The notes: a model not told the origin generated them from the sequence alone. A stretch of 64,000 bases of DNA from CSP1-4 sp963777975 (GCA_963777975.1 CAVZSO010000013.1:124001-188000); one strand, 5' to 3'; counted from the first letter of the stretch, positions 22,743 through 33,547 are shown. Made by a program: numbers and translations.

Positions 22743-22780
22743 AGGACGGTGGCAGCCGCACGGCTGCCACCGTCCTCGTT
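22743..22780 (+). terminator. Strong hairpin between SBP2 and permease genes
   Basis: A perfect stem of 15-16 bp (AGGACGGTGGCAGCC paired with its complement through 22776), tetraloop, then CGTTTAT. It resembles a leaky intrinsic terminator or an mRNA 3' stabiliser that lets the binding protein be made in excess over the membrane parts. Confidence 0.65.
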
Positions 22781-22847
22781 TATCCTCCGCGACATCAGGT
22801 CCCAGGCACGCGTGACGTCCTACGGGCGCCACCATCGCAGGTGAGCC

Positions 22848-24021
22848 ATGGCAGCCTATATCTTCCGGCGGTTGCTCCAGTCGATCCCGATCCTCATCGG
22901 TATCGCGATCATCTCGTTCATGCTCGTGCACATCGCGCCAGGCAGCCCGATCGATCGGTTCCGCTCCGGCCGCGTGTCGCCCGAGACGATCCACAACCTC
23001 ATCCGGCTGTACGGCCTCGACCAGCCCTTGCTGCCTATCTGGGTCGACAACGGCATCGCGCTGCTCATCTCGATCGTGTTGATGGGCGTGGCCGGCGTCC
23101 TCGCCTGGTACGCGCTGCGCGGCATGCGAGGGGGCCGATCGGGGCTGTCGGTCTACCTCCCCGGCGGCATCAGCCTGTTGTTGATGCTCGGCAGCTCTGT
23201 ACCTGATCTTCACCACGGCCTCGGAGTGGCGGCTGCTCATCACCTGGCCCGGCCAGCTCGTCAGCTGGATGGTCGCCTTCGTGCAGGTCTGGCGCCCGGA
23301 TGCCTGGGGCTACTCCTTCACCGACGGCCAGCCGGTCATCGCCAAGATCGGTGAGCGCGTGCCATACACGCTCGAGCTGATGGGCATCTCGTTGATCCTG
23401 ACGGTCGTCATCGCCATCCCCGTCGGCATCCTGGGCGCCGTTCGCCAGTACAGCTGGACGGACAAGATCATCACCGTCCTGGCGACCATCGGCTACGCCA
23501 TGCCGACCTTCTGGCTGGGCCTCGTGCTCAAGTACATCTTCGCGTTCAAGCTCGACCTCTTCCCGCTCTACGGCCGCCATGAGTTCGGCGACGACAGCGT
23601 CGTCGACCTGCTCTGGCACCTGGTCCTGCCGGTCTTGACCCTGACCATCGTCTCGGTCGCCGGCTGGAGCCGCTACATGCGCTCGTCGATGCTCGAGGTG
23701 ATGCGCCAGGACTATGTCCGCACGGCGAAGGCCAAGGGCCTGGAGAACTCGCGCGTCCTCTACAAGCATGCGCTGCGCAACGCGCTCATCCCCATCGTCA
23801 CGCTGCTTGGCCTGACGATCCCCACGCTGCTCGTCGGCGCCGCGGTGACCGAGGCGGTCTTCTCCTGGCCGGGCCTCGGCGGTCTCGGCGTGACCTCGGT
23901 CATCGAGCGCGACTACCCGCTCGTGCTCGCCTTCGTCATGGTCGCCGGCGTCATGGTCATCCTCGGCAACCTGCTCGCGGACGTGCTCTACGCGTTCGTC
24001 GATCCGCGTATCACGTACTAG
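22848..24021 (+). CDS. ABC transporter permease, DppB/OppB type, with extra membrane segment (frameshifted)
   Basis: The N-terminal YIFRRLLQSIPILIGIAIISF and the C-terminal two thirds (KIGERVPYTLELMGIS onward, with the EAA-type loop QDYVRTAKAKGLENSRVLYKHALRNALIP) are standard for the inner-membrane permease of peptide/nickel transporters. The protein is about 390 residues against 340 for the equivalent gene at 29143. The difference lies between GLDQPLLPIW and WGYSFTDGQP: about 75 extra residues with two predicted membrane helices. One frame change near 23195 inside this insert is repaired by dropping a T. Works with the genes at 24033, 24969 and 26024. Confidence 0.9.
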
Positions 24022-24032
24022 GAGGGATCATC

Positions 24033-24965
24033 ATGGAGAGCACCCAGCTCGCACCGATCCCCGCACGTCAGACGCAGTCGACCGTCGACGAGGTCGACCT
24101 GACGCCGATCCGGACGTACTGGCAGCTGGTGCGCCAGCGCTTCGTGCAGCACCGGCTGGCCGTCATCGGCCTCGTCCTGATGACCACCCTGACGACGATG
24201 GCCATCGTCATCCCCACCGTGACCGGCAACGCGTACCAGACGACGAGCCTGACCCTGGCCAACCACCCGCCATCGCTCATCAACCCCTTCGCGCCGTTCG
24301 GCTTCGACGCCATCGGTCAGAACTACTTCATCCGGCTCATGAAGGCGCTCCAGACGTCGCTCTTCGTGGCCTTCTCGGCGGTCTCGATCTTGATCATCGT
24401 GGGCGTCACCCTGGGCGCCATCGCCGGCTACGTCGGCGGCCGCGTCGACAACGCGATCATGCGCCTGGTGGACATCGTCCTCTCGATCCCGACCTTCTTC
24501 CTGATCGTGCTGATGGTCTCGCTATGGGGTGCGAGCCCGATCGTCGTCATCCTTGCCATCGCGTTCGCCGGTTGGACGACGGCCGCACGGTTGGTACGAG
24601 GCGAGTTCCTGTCGCTGCGCGAGACCGACTTCGTGCAGGCCGCGCGAGCCCTGGGCGCCGGCGACCGGCGCATCGTCCTTCGGCACATGCTGCCCGGGGC
24701 CATGGCCCCGGTCATCGTGGCCGCCACCCTGGCCATCGCCGACTCCGTCGTCGTCGAGGCCACGCTCTCCTATCTCAGCTTCGGCATCTCGCCGCCCGAG
24801 GCCAGCCTGGGCAACATGCTGACCAACGCACTCGAGTACTTCTTCCGGGCGCCGACCCTCATCTTCATCCCAGGCATCACCCTCATCCTCGTCGTCCTGG
24901 CGGCCAGCTTCATCGGCGACGGGCTGCGCGACGCCCTCGATCCGCGCCAGCGGGTCACCAACTAA
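24033..24965 (+). CDS. ABC transporter permease, DppC/OppC type
   Basis: 310 residues, intact, six predicted membrane helices. N-terminal YWQLVRQRFVQHRLAVIGLVL is the usual OppC_N segment; the EAA-loop is FVQAARALGAGDRRIVLRHMLPG; ATLSYLSFGISPPEASLGNML and GDGLRDALDPR close the protein. AGGAGGGA lies just upstream of ATG 24033, 11 bases after the DppB-like stop. Second permease of transporter operon 1. Confidence 0.93.
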   Translation: MESTQLAPIPARQTQSTVDEVDLTPIRTYWQLVRQRFVQHRLAVIGLVLMTTLTTMAIVIPTVTGNAYQTTSLTLANHPPSLINPFAPFGFDAIGQNYFIRLMKALQTSLFVAFSAVSILIIVGVTLGAIAGYVGGRVDNAIMRLVDIVLSIPTFFLIVLMVSLWGASPIVVILAIAFAGWTTAARLVRGEFLSLRETDFVQAARALGAGDRRIVLRHMLPGAMAPVIVAATLAIADSVVVEATLSYLSFGISPPEASLGNMLTNALEYFFRAPTLIFIPGITLILVVLAASFIGDGLRDALDPRQRVTN

Positions 24966-24968
24966 GGG

Positions 24969-26027
24969 ATGGCCGCCGAGATCGAGCGTCCGCTCCTGCA
25001 GATCGAGGACCTGAAGACCTACTTCCGGACCCAGGACGGGGTGGTCAAGGCCGTCGATGGCGTGAGCTATGAGATCGGCGACGGCAAGACGGTCGGCGTC
25101 GTCGGCGAGTCCGGATGCGGCAAGAGCATCACCGCGCTCTCCGTCATGCGGCTCATCGAGTCGCCGCCGGGCGAGATCGTGGCCGGGACCATCAAGCTCC
25201 ACGATCGGGATCTGCTGAAGGTCGACGACGACGAGATGCGCGACATCCGCGGCAACTCGATCAGCATGATCTTCCAGGAGCCGATGACCAGCCTCAATCC
25301 GGTCTTCACCTGTGGTGATCAGATCTCCGAGGTCGTCTCTCGCCATGCCTCGGTCTCCCGGCGCGAGGCCTGGGCCCGGGCCGTCGAGATGCTCGGCCTG
25401 GTCGGCATCCCCGACCCGGCTCGGCGTGCCAAGCAGTATCCGCACGAGCTGTCGGGCGGCATGCGGCAGCGCGTGATGATCGCCATGGCGCTGAGCACGA
25501 ACCCGGAGCTGCTCATCGCGGACGAGCCGACGACCGCGCTGGACGTGACCATCCAGGCCCAGATCCTGGAGCTCATGAAGAACCTTCGTGAGCGCAATCG
25601 GATGGCCATCATGCTCATCACCCACGACCTCGGGGTGGTCGCCGAGATGGCCGACGACGTGGTCGTCATGTACGCCGGCAAGGTCGTCGAGAAGTCGGGC
25701 GCGATCGCCGTCTTCGAGGAGGCACATCACCCATACACGAAAGGCCTGCTGGCCTCGATCCCGCGTCTCGGCGTACGGCGGGAGCGACTCGAGGTCATCG
25801 AGGGCGTCGTCCCCAACCCGCTCAACCTGCCCGCGGGCTGCCTCTTCAAGCGGCGCTGCCCGTACGCCATGCCCATCTGCGACACGCCGCCGCCGCTCCA
25901 GGAGGTCCGGCCGGGGCAGCTCTCGCGCTGCTGGCTGACACCGGAGGGCGGCCCGCCGGCCGTCGGGCCGGACGCCACCGGGGACGTCGCGCTCGAAGCC
26001 GCTGCGGCCCTGTCGGTGTCTGCGTGA
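24969..26027 (+). CDS. ABC transporter ATP-binding protein, DppD/OppD type
   Basis: 352 residues, intact. Walker A GESGCGKSI, signature LSGGMRQRVMIAMAL, Walker B LLIADEPTTALD, switch His in LITHDLGVV. The C-terminal extension CLFKRRCPYAMPIC is the oligopeptide-transport Cys motif of this subfamily, which can hold a metal cluster. It starts 4 bases after the DppC-like gene and overlaps the next gene as GTGA. Powers uptake by operon 1 from the cytoplasmic side. Confidence 0.94.
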   Translation: MAAEIERPLLQIEDLKTYFRTQDGVVKAVDGVSYEIGDGKTVGVVGESGCGKSITALSVMRLIESPPGEIVAGTIKLHDRDLLKVDDDEMRDIRGNSISMIFQEPMTSLNPVFTCGDQISEVVSRHASVSRREAWARAVEMLGLVGIPDPARRAKQYPHELSGGMRQRVMIAMALSTNPELLIADEPTTALDVTIQAQILELMKNLRERNRMAIMLITHDLGVVAEMADDVVVMYAGKVVEKSGAIAVFEEAHHPYTKGLLASIPRLGVRRERLEVIEGVVPNPLNLPAGCLFKRRCPYAMPICDTPPPLQEVRPGQLSRCWLTPEGGPPAVGPDATGDVALEAAAALSVSA

Positions 26028-27169
26028 GCGGGCAGACCTGGGCAGACGGCGCTGCCGTCGAGCCGCTCGACACGCCGCCACCGGTCGCCACGCCGGAGGC
26101 GCAGGAATCCGGGCCCCCGACCGACGAGACCGTCCTCGTCCGGGTCGACCACGTGGTCAAGCACTTTCCCATCCGCGGCGGGATCATGGGCGTCAGCCAG
26201 ATCGGCGCCGTGCGTGCCGTGGACGGCGTCAGCTTCGACGTCCGGCGAGGCGAGACGCTCGGCCTCGTCGGTGAGTCGGGTTGCGGCAAGACGACGCTGG
26301 GCAAGGTCATCCTGCGCCTCATCCCGGCGACCAGCGGCCAGGTCTACATCGACAATCGCCCGCTCTTCGATCTCAACGACGTCGAGCTGAAGGCCGCCCG
26401 GCGCGACCTCCAGATCGTCTTCCAGGATCCCTATGCCAGCCTCAACCCGCGCATGACGGTCGGCGAGATCGTCGGCGAGGGACCACTCGTCCACGGCCTC
26501 AACGATCGTGCCAAGCGCGAGGAGCTGGTGCGAGAGCTGCTGGCCAAGGTCGGCCTCAATCAGACGCACATCAGGCGCTATCCGCACGAGTTCTCGGGCG
26601 GTCAGCGACAACGCATCGGCATCGCGCGCGCTCTTGCCCTGAACCCCGAGTTCATCGTCTGCGACGAGCCTGTCAGCGCCCTCGACGTGTCGATCCAAAG
26701 CCAGGTCCTCAACCTGCTCAACGACCTCCAGCAGGAGCTCGGCCTGACCTACCTCTTCATCGCTCACAACCTGGCCGTGGTCGAGCACATCAGCGACCGT
26801 GTCGGGGTCATGTACCTGGGCAAGCTCGTCGAGCTGGCCGGTGTCGACGAGCTGTACGTCAACCCGCGCCACCCGTATACCGTCGCGCTGCTCTCCGCCG
26901 TGCCCGAGCCGGACCCCCGCAAGCGCAAGAAGCGCCTCGTCCTGGTCGGCGACGTGCCTTCGCCAGCAGCGCCGCCGCCGGGCTGCCGATTCAATACCCG
27001 CTGCTGGCTCAAGGCGCAGCTCGGCGACCCCGTGCGGTGCGTCGAAGAGGAGCCGGAGCTGCGCGACGTCGGCGGCGGCCATCAGGTCGCTTGCCATTTC
27101 GCGGAGGAGGTCACGCCGGCCGCGGTCGCGACGGCAGCCGAGCGCCAGCTTCCCATCGCCCAGGCCTGA
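26024..27169 (+). CDS. ABC transporter ATP-binding protein, DppF/OppF type
   Basis: 381 residues, intact, GTG start overlapping the previous stop. Walker A GESGCGKTTL, signature FSGGQRQRIGIARAL, Walker B FIVCDEPVSALD. In the switch region the usual ITHDL/IAHDL reads IAHNL, so the residue after the His is Asn rather than Asp; that may be neutral. C-terminal motif CRFNTRCWL. Second ATPase of operon 1. Confidence 0.94.
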   Translation: MSGQTWADGAAVEPLDTPPPVATPEAQESGPPTDETVLVRVDHVVKHFPIRGGIMGVSQIGAVRAVDGVSFDVRRGETLGLVGESGCGKTTLGKVILRLIPATSGQVYIDNRPLFDLNDVELKAARRDLQIVFQDPYASLNPRMTVGEIVGEGPLVHGLNDRAKREELVRELLAKVGLNQTHIRRYPHEFSGGQRQRIGIARALALNPEFIVCDEPVSALDVSIQSQVLNLLNDLQQELGLTYLFIAHNLAVVEHISDRVGVMYLGKLVELAGVDELYVNPRHPYTVALLSAVPEPDPRKRKKRLVLVGDVPSPAAPPPGCRFNTRCWLKAQLGDPVRCVEEEPELRDVGGGHQVACHFAEEVTPAAVATAAERQLPIAQA

Positions 27170-27213
27170 GGCGTTCACGGTCGGGTGGGGGCCGACCGAA
27201 CCAGGAGACAGAG

Positions 27214-27230
27214 GTGACGCACGGCGTCAC
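27214..27230 (+). repeat. Inverted repeat in SBP3 leader
   Basis: GTGACGC, 3-base spacer, GCGTCAC: a perfect 7-bp inverted repeat that also contains the start codon of the putative leader peptide. A possible operator or a hairpin controlling that start. Confidence 0.4.
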
Positions 27231-27306
27231 GCGTGGCATCATTCGCCAACGGTCGCGGAGCCGCCTGCGGGCGGTCGGTCCGGGCCATAAGGAGGAGACA
27301 GGATGA
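27214..27306 (+). CDS. Putative 30-codon leader peptide before SBP3
   Basis: A GTG-started reading frame with AGGAGA about 6 bases upstream encodes a 30-residue basic peptide (ending GPGHKEETG) and stops with a TGA that overlaps the ATG of SBP3 as ATGA. It includes the SBP3 ribosome site (AAGGAGGAG) in its last codons, so its translation would affect SBP3 initiation. No family is recognised. It could be chance in a GC-rich leader. Confidence 0.35.
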   Translation: MTHGVTRGIIRQRSRSRLRAVGPGHKEETG

Positions 27307-29021
27307 AACGGACACGTATCGGTGCCCTGCTGATCGGGGCTGGGCTGCTCGTTGCAGCCTGCACCGGTGGATCGGCATCACCGACCCCGGCCGAGTCGAC
27401 GACGGCACCGGCGTCGGGCGAGCCGACGACCGCCCCGGCCACGGAAGCCGCCCAGCCGAAGCCGGGTGGCACGCTCGTGGCGTCGCTGCCGGGTGACATC
27501 TCGCGGACCGACTCCGCACTCGTCGACGACAGCAACTCGTCATACGTCGAGAACCAGGTCATGGAGGGCCTCGTGGGCCTCACGCCGGGCACCACCGGCG
27601 ACGTCATCCCGGTCCTGGCCAGCGCCCTGCCGACCATCTCCGCTGACGGCCTGACCTACACCTTCGAGCTCCGCCAGGGCATCAAGTTCCATGACGGCAC
27701 GGCACTCGACTGCGACGCGGTCAAGTTCAACTACGACCGCTGGCTGAACCTGCCGGCCAGCTACTCCAAGCTGGAGTACACCTACTACGTCGATTCGGCC
27801 CTCAAGCCGGTCGTGGCATCGGTCGCCTGCAATAGCCCGACCGAGTTCATGATCACGCTCAAGGCCGCCAACTCGGCGTTCCTGCTGACCCAGACCCTGA
27901 CCCCGTTCTTCATCGCCAGCCCCAAGGCGCTGACCGACGGCGATGCCTCGAACCCCGACTTCTCGAAGAACACCTATGCCCAGGGTGGCCCGACAGCCAT
28001 GACCGGCACAGGCCCCTTCAAGTTCAAGTCCTGGGTGCCCGGCGACTCGATCACGCTCGAGAAGAACGCCGATTACTGGGACAAGGACCACGCGGCCTAC
28101 CTCGACGGCATCGTCTTCAAGGTCATCGCCGACTCGACGGCGACGCTCAACGCTCTCCAGGAGGGCGGCATCGACTTCGCCCAGACGATCTCGCCCGTCG
28201 ATGCGAGCACGGTCGCTGACGACCCCAACCTGCAGGCCATCGACCGTGGTGGCTCCTGCAACCTCTTCCACCTCGCCATGAACGAGCTGCAGAAGCCGTT
28301 CGACAACCTGAAGATCCGCCAGGCCGTGGCCTACGCGGTCAACAAGCAGGCGCTCATCGACACCTTCTACGGTGGCAAGGAAGGCGCCGTGCCGGCCGAC
28401 AACTGGATGCCGCCTGGGACGGCCACCAGCAAGCCACTCAACCTGCCGACCTATGACCCCGAGAAGGCCAAGGCGCTCATCGCCGAGTCCGGCGTGACCG
28501 ACCTGGCCTTCGACTTCTGGTACCCGTCCGACGTGGCCCGGCCGTACATGCCGGATCCCAAGGGCGAGTTCCAGTCGATCCTCAACGACCTGACCGCGGT
28601 CGGCTTCAAGCCCAACCCGCAGACCGCCACCTGGCGGCCCAACTACCTGTCGGCTGAGGCGGCCGGCAAGTACCCGATGTGGCTCATCGGCTGGACCTGC
28701 GACTGGGCCGGCCCGGACAACTTCCTGAACACGGCGTTCTTCGGGTACCGCGCCCGGAGCGATGGGACGACCGGTCCCAACGAGGAATACGCCTACGAGA
28801 ACGCCGAGATGTGGCAGTCGATGCAGAACGCGATGACGACCACGGACTCGGCCAAGGCGACGACCTATTGGCAGGAGGTCCAGGATCACCTGGCCGCCGA
28901 CATGCCGACGGTCCCGCTGCTCAGCTCCAAGCCACCCGCCGCCGCCGCGGCGTACGTCAAGGGCTTCGTGCCGGTGGGCAACCTGACCGAGCTCTTCAAC
29001 TCCGTCTGGCTGGACAAGTAG
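27303..29021 (+). CDS. Family 5 extracellular solute-binding lipoprotein (SBP3)
   Basis: 572 residues, intact, normal length. Signal IGALLIGAGLLVAACTG with lipobox, a Thr/Ala/Pro linker, then the OppA-type fold: GLTYTFELRQGIKFHDGT, TGPFKFKSWVPGDSITLEKN, LNALQEGGIDFAQ, and a C-terminal QEVQDHLAADMPTVPLL. It lacks the Cys-pair insertion of SBP1 and SBP2. The start has AAGGAGGAG 6-7 bases upstream. It heads transporter operon 2; the substrate (peptide, glycoside or opine type) cannot be fixed. Confidence 0.94.
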   Translation: MKRTRIGALLIGAGLLVAACTGGSASPTPAESTTAPASGEPTTAPATEAAQPKPGGTLVASLPGDISRTDSALVDDSNSSYVENQVMEGLVGLTPGTTGDVIPVLASALPTISADGLTYTFELRQGIKFHDGTALDCDAVKFNYDRWLNLPASYSKLEYTYYVDSALKPVVASVACNSPTEFMITLKAANSAFLLTQTLTPFFIASPKALTDGDASNPDFSKNTYAQGGPTAMTGTGPFKFKSWVPGDSITLEKNADYWDKDHAAYLDGIVFKVIADSTATLNALQEGGIDFAQTISPVDASTVADDPNLQAIDRGGSCNLFHLAMNELQKPFDNLKIRQAVAYAVNKQALIDTFYGGKEGAVPADNWMPPGTATSKPLNLPTYDPEKAKALIAESGVTDLAFDFWYPSDVARPYMPDPKGEFQSILNDLTAVGFKPNPQTATWRPNYLSAEAAGKYPMWLIGWTCDWAGPDNFLNTAFFGYRARSDGTTGPNEEYAYENAEMWQSMQNAMTTTDSAKATTYWQEVQDHLAADMPTVPLLSSKPPAAAAAYVKGFVPVGNLTELFNSVWLDK

Positions 29022-29080
29022 TGACCCCGGCCGGCTGACGCCACAAGGCGCCGACCGGCCGGACATCCCTCGCGAGTTCG

Positions 29081-29113
29081 GATCCCCCGGGGCCTCGGTG
29101 GTCCCGGGGGATC
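29081..29113 (+). terminator. Hairpin between SBP3 and permease genes
   Basis: An 11-bp perfect inverted repeat GATCCCCCGGG/CCCGGGGGATC with an 11-base loop, followed by GTCCCTTCG. Weak T tract. It stands in the same place relative to the binding-protein gene as the hairpin at 22743, which supports a shared role in expressing more binding protein than permease. Confidence 0.5.
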
Positions 29114-29142
29114 GTCCCTTCGATCGTTGACGAGGACGGGAC

Positions 29143-30165
29143 GTGACCAAGTACATCGTCCGCCGGCTGCTGGGTGCCATCCCGGTCCTGATCGGCGTCT
29201 CGATCGTCGTCTTCGTCTTCATCCGCCTGCTGCCCGGTGACCCGGCCACGGCCATCCTGGGTCAGCACGCGACGGCCCAGAAGATCGCCGACATGCGCGA
29301 GTTCCTGGGCCTCGACAAGCCGCTCTGGGAGCAATACCTGATCTACATCAGGAATATCCTCGGCGGCGACTTCGGACGCAGCCTGATCAACAGCCAGCCG
29401 ATCATGGACGAGTTCCTGACGCGCATGCCGGCGACCATCGAGCTGACCGCCGGGGCCATGCTCTTCGCCGCCGGCGTCGGCATCCCGCTCGGCCGCTTCG
29501 CTGCCAAGCGAGCCCAGCGCTGGCAGGACGGCTCGATCACGGTCATCTCGCTGGTCGGCATCAGCATCCCCGTCTTCGTGCTCGGGCTGACGCTCCAGTA
29601 CATCTTCGCCGTGCGGCTCGGCTGGCTGCCGGCGACCGGGCGGATCGACGCCCGCACCGCCCTCGAGCTGCAATCGAACTTCGTGCTCATCGACGTCTGG
29701 CTGCAGCCGGACTGGACGCTGGCCGAGAAGTTCAGCGCCTTCCTCGATGGCATCTCCCACCTCATCCTGCCCGCCATCGCCCTGGGGTCCATCCCGCTGG
29801 CCATCATCACGCGCATCACGCGCGCCTCGGTCATCGACGTCTCCAATGACGACTACGTGCGTACCGCGCGCGCCAAGGGCCTGAGCGAGCGGCGCATCGA
29901 CGGACGGCACGTGATGCGCAACGCCTGGCTGCCGGTGGTCACCGTGCTCGGCCTGCAGGTCGGTGGCCTGCTCGCGGGCGCCGTCATCACCGAGACCGTC
30001 TTCGCCTGGAATGGTGTCGGCCGCTGGATCGTCGAGGCCATCGGCAACCGCGATTACTTCATCGTCCAGTCGACGATCCTCATCTTCGCCCTCATCTTCC
30101 TGGTCGTGAACCTGGCCGTCGACGTGATGTACGCCTTCATCAACCCGCGCATCCGGTACGCCTGA
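29143..30165 (+). CDS. ABC transporter permease, DppB/OppB type
   Basis: 340 residues, intact, GTG start. Six predicted membrane helices: TKYIVRRLLGAIPVLIGVSI at the N-terminus, FGRSLINSQPIMDEF, ATIELTAGAML, and the EAA loop DDYVRTARAKGLSERRIDGRHVMRNAWLP. This is the ordinary form of the family and the local yardstick for the longer paralogue at 22848. First permease of operon 2. Confidence 0.95.
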   Translation: MTKYIVRRLLGAIPVLIGVSIVVFVFIRLLPGDPATAILGQHATAQKIADMREFLGLDKPLWEQYLIYIRNILGGDFGRSLINSQPIMDEFLTRMPATIELTAGAMLFAAGVGIPLGRFAAKRAQRWQDGSITVISLVGISIPVFVLGLTLQYIFAVRLGWLPATGRIDARTALELQSNFVLIDVWLQPDWTLAEKFSAFLDGISHLILPAIALGSIPLAIITRITRASVIDVSNDDYVRTARAKGLSERRIDGRHVMRNAWLPVVTVLGLQVGGLLAGAVITETVFAWNGVGRWIVEAIGNRDYFIVQSTILIFALIFLVVNLAVDVMYAFINPRIRYA

Positions 30166-30166
30166 G

Positions 30167-31081
30167 ATGGCCGCACCGTCGATCGCCGTCACGCGTGTGG
30201 CGCCGCGCGCCAGCCACGGCCTGTGGGGCGACGCGTTCCGCCGATTGCTGCGCAATCGACCGGCCATGGTCGGTGCCATGCTCATCGTGGCCTTCCTGAT
30301 CGTGGCGGTCTTCGCGCCGGTCCTGGCGCCATATCCGCCCAACGAGTCGTTCCCGCCGCCGGCCGGCGAGACGTCGCAGAAGCTCGGGCCGTGGCCGCCC
30401 AGCGCGGCGCATCCATTCGGCCAGGACAAGCAGGGCCGGGACGAGCTCAGTCGGGTCATGTACGGCGCGACCGTCAGCCTCCTGGCCGGCATGTCGTCGG
30501 TCATCGTCGGTGTCTCGATCGGTGGTCTCATCGGCGCCGTCGCGGGCGCCGCCGGCGGCAAGGTCGACAGCCTGCTGATGCGCGGCGTCGACGTGCTGCT
30601 GGCGATGCCGGGCATCCTGCTGGCCATCGGCATCGTGACCTTCCTGGGCCAGGGCTTGTGGCAGATCACGATCGCCGTGGCCATCACCAATGCCCCCATC
30701 TTCGCGCGCCTGCTGCGTGGCGGGCTGCTGTCCGTGCGCGAATCGGACTACGTCCTCGCGTCGCGCTCGATCGGCGCCTCGAGTCGGCGGTTGCTGACCA
30801 AGCACATGCTGCCGAACTCCCTGACGCCGATCATCGTCGCCGCCACGCTGGCCCTGGCGACGGCCATCATCGACATCGCCGGCCTCGGCTTCCTGGGCCT
30901 CGGCCCGCCTGATCCGCGAACGCCCGAATGGGGCACGATGCTGACCGACGCGCGGGAGTTCCTGCGCTCGGCGACCTACCTCATCTTCTTCCCGGGCATC
31001 GCCATCGTCATCACTGCCGTCGGCTTCAACCTGCTGGGTGACGGGCTGCGCGAGTCCCTCGACCCCCGGCTTCGGCGGTAG
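30167..31081 (+). CDS. ABC transporter permease, DppC/OppC type
   Basis: 304 residues, intact, one base after the previous stop. RRLLRNRPAMVGAMLIVAFL at the N-terminus, HPFGQDKQGRDELSRVMYG (the classic FGTDxxGRD-type motif), EAA loop DYVLASRSIGASSRRLLTKHML, closing GFNLLGDGLRESLDPR. The second permease of operon 2. Confidence 0.95.
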   Translation: MAAPSIAVTRVAPRASHGLWGDAFRRLLRNRPAMVGAMLIVAFLIVAVFAPVLAPYPPNESFPPPAGETSQKLGPWPPSAAHPFGQDKQGRDELSRVMYGATVSLLAGMSSVIVGVSIGGLIGAVAGAAGGKVDSLLMRGVDVLLAMPGILLAIGIVTFLGQGLWQITIAVAITNAPIFARLLRGGLLSVRESDYVLASRSIGASSRRLLTKHMLPNSLTPIIVAATLALATAIIDIAGLGFLGLGPPDPRTPEWGTMLTDAREFLRSATYLIFFPGIAIVITAVGFNLLGDGLRESLDPRLRR

Positions 31082-31089
31082 CCCGCGCG

Positions 31090-32306
<1,217 letters not shown>

Positions 32307-32310
<4 letters not shown>

Positions 32311-33524
32311 CCACCACTGCGCCGACGTCGAGCGGCTCTGCCCCGGTCCCGCCCGCCGCCGATCCGCTGGTCCAGGTCGAGGACTTGCGCGTCTACTTCC
32401 CGATCAAGGAAGGGATCATCCGCGAGCGCCATGTCGGGGATGTCCGCGCTGTCGACGATGTGTCGTTCAGCCTGGATCGCGGCGAGACGCTCGGGCTGGT
32501 CGGCGAATCCGGCTGCGGCAAGTCGACGACCGGTCGCGCCATGCTCCGGCTCTACGAGCCGACGGCCGGGCGCGTGCTGTTCGACGGCACCGATGTGACG
32601 ACGCTCAAGGGCGATGGCCTGCGTCGCGCCCGGCGACGGATGCAGATGATCTTCCAGGATCCCTATGCCAGCCTCAACCCGCGCATGACCGTCAACGGCA
32701 TCGTCGGCGAGCCGCTCGAGGTCCACGACGAAGGCGGTTCGCGCCAGGAGCGCCAGGAGCGCGTGCGCGAGGTGCTGACGACGGTCGGGCTCAATCCCGA
32801 GTACGGCGTCCGATACCCGCACGAGTTCTCGGGCGGCCAGCGACAGCGCATCGGCATCGCCAGGGCGCTTGCGCTGAGTCCCGAGTTCATCGTCGCCGAC
32901 GAGCCCATCAGCGCGCTCGACGTCTCGATCCAGGCCCAGATCATCAACCTGCTCCAGCGCCTCCAGGATCGCCTCGGGCTGACCTACCTGTTCATCGCCC
33001 ATGACCTCTCCGTCGTGCGTCATATCAGCGACCGGATCGCGGTCATGTACCTGGGCCGCATCGTCGAGGTCGCCCCGTCGCGTGAGCTCAACACCAAGCC
33101 GCTCCACCCCTATACCGTGGCGCTGCTGTCGGCCATCCCCATCCCCGATCCGGCCGTCGAGGCGAGGCGCCGGCGGATCATCCTGACGGGCGACGTGCCC
33201 AGCCCGGTCAACCCGCCGTCCGGCTGTCGCTTCCATACCCGATGCTGGCTCCGTGAGCGGCTCGGCAACCCGGAGCGCTGCTCGAGCGAAGATCCGGCGC
33301 TGCGGACGATGGCCAGCGGCCACGAGGTCGCCTGCCACTTCGCGGAGAACGTCGAGGGCTCGACCGAGCAGACCCAGGCGGTCGGCGCCCAGATGGATGC
33401 CCGTGCCGCCGCGGCCGGCAGTGCCGGCGCCTCGACCGCGACACGTCCCGCGACGACCACCGCCGCAGCAGTGCCGCTGCCCGCGCCGCGACCCCCAGCC
33501 GGACCGGAGCGACCCGGCGCGTGA
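32307..33524 (+). CDS. ABC transporter ATP-binding protein, DppF/OppF type
   Basis: About 405 residues, intact. Walker A GESGCGKSTT, signature FSGGQRQRIGIARAL, Walker B FIVADEPISALD, switch IAHDLSVV, C-terminal CRFHTRCWL. The last 60 residues are an Ala/Pro/Thr-rich tail with no domain. ATG 32307 is taken because it overlaps the previous stop; the open frame continues upstream without similarity. Last gene of transporter operon 2. Confidence 0.94.
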
Positions 33525-33535
33525 GGCGGCGCGGC

Positions 33536-33541
33536 TAGACT
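33536..33541 (+). promoter_or_regulatory. Leaderless-type -10 (TAGACT) before amidase gene
   Basis: TAGACT ends 6 bases before GTG 33548. No Shine-Dalgarno sequence lies between them, so transcription would start at the start codon. Confidence 0.5.
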
Positions 33542-33547
33542 GCGGGC

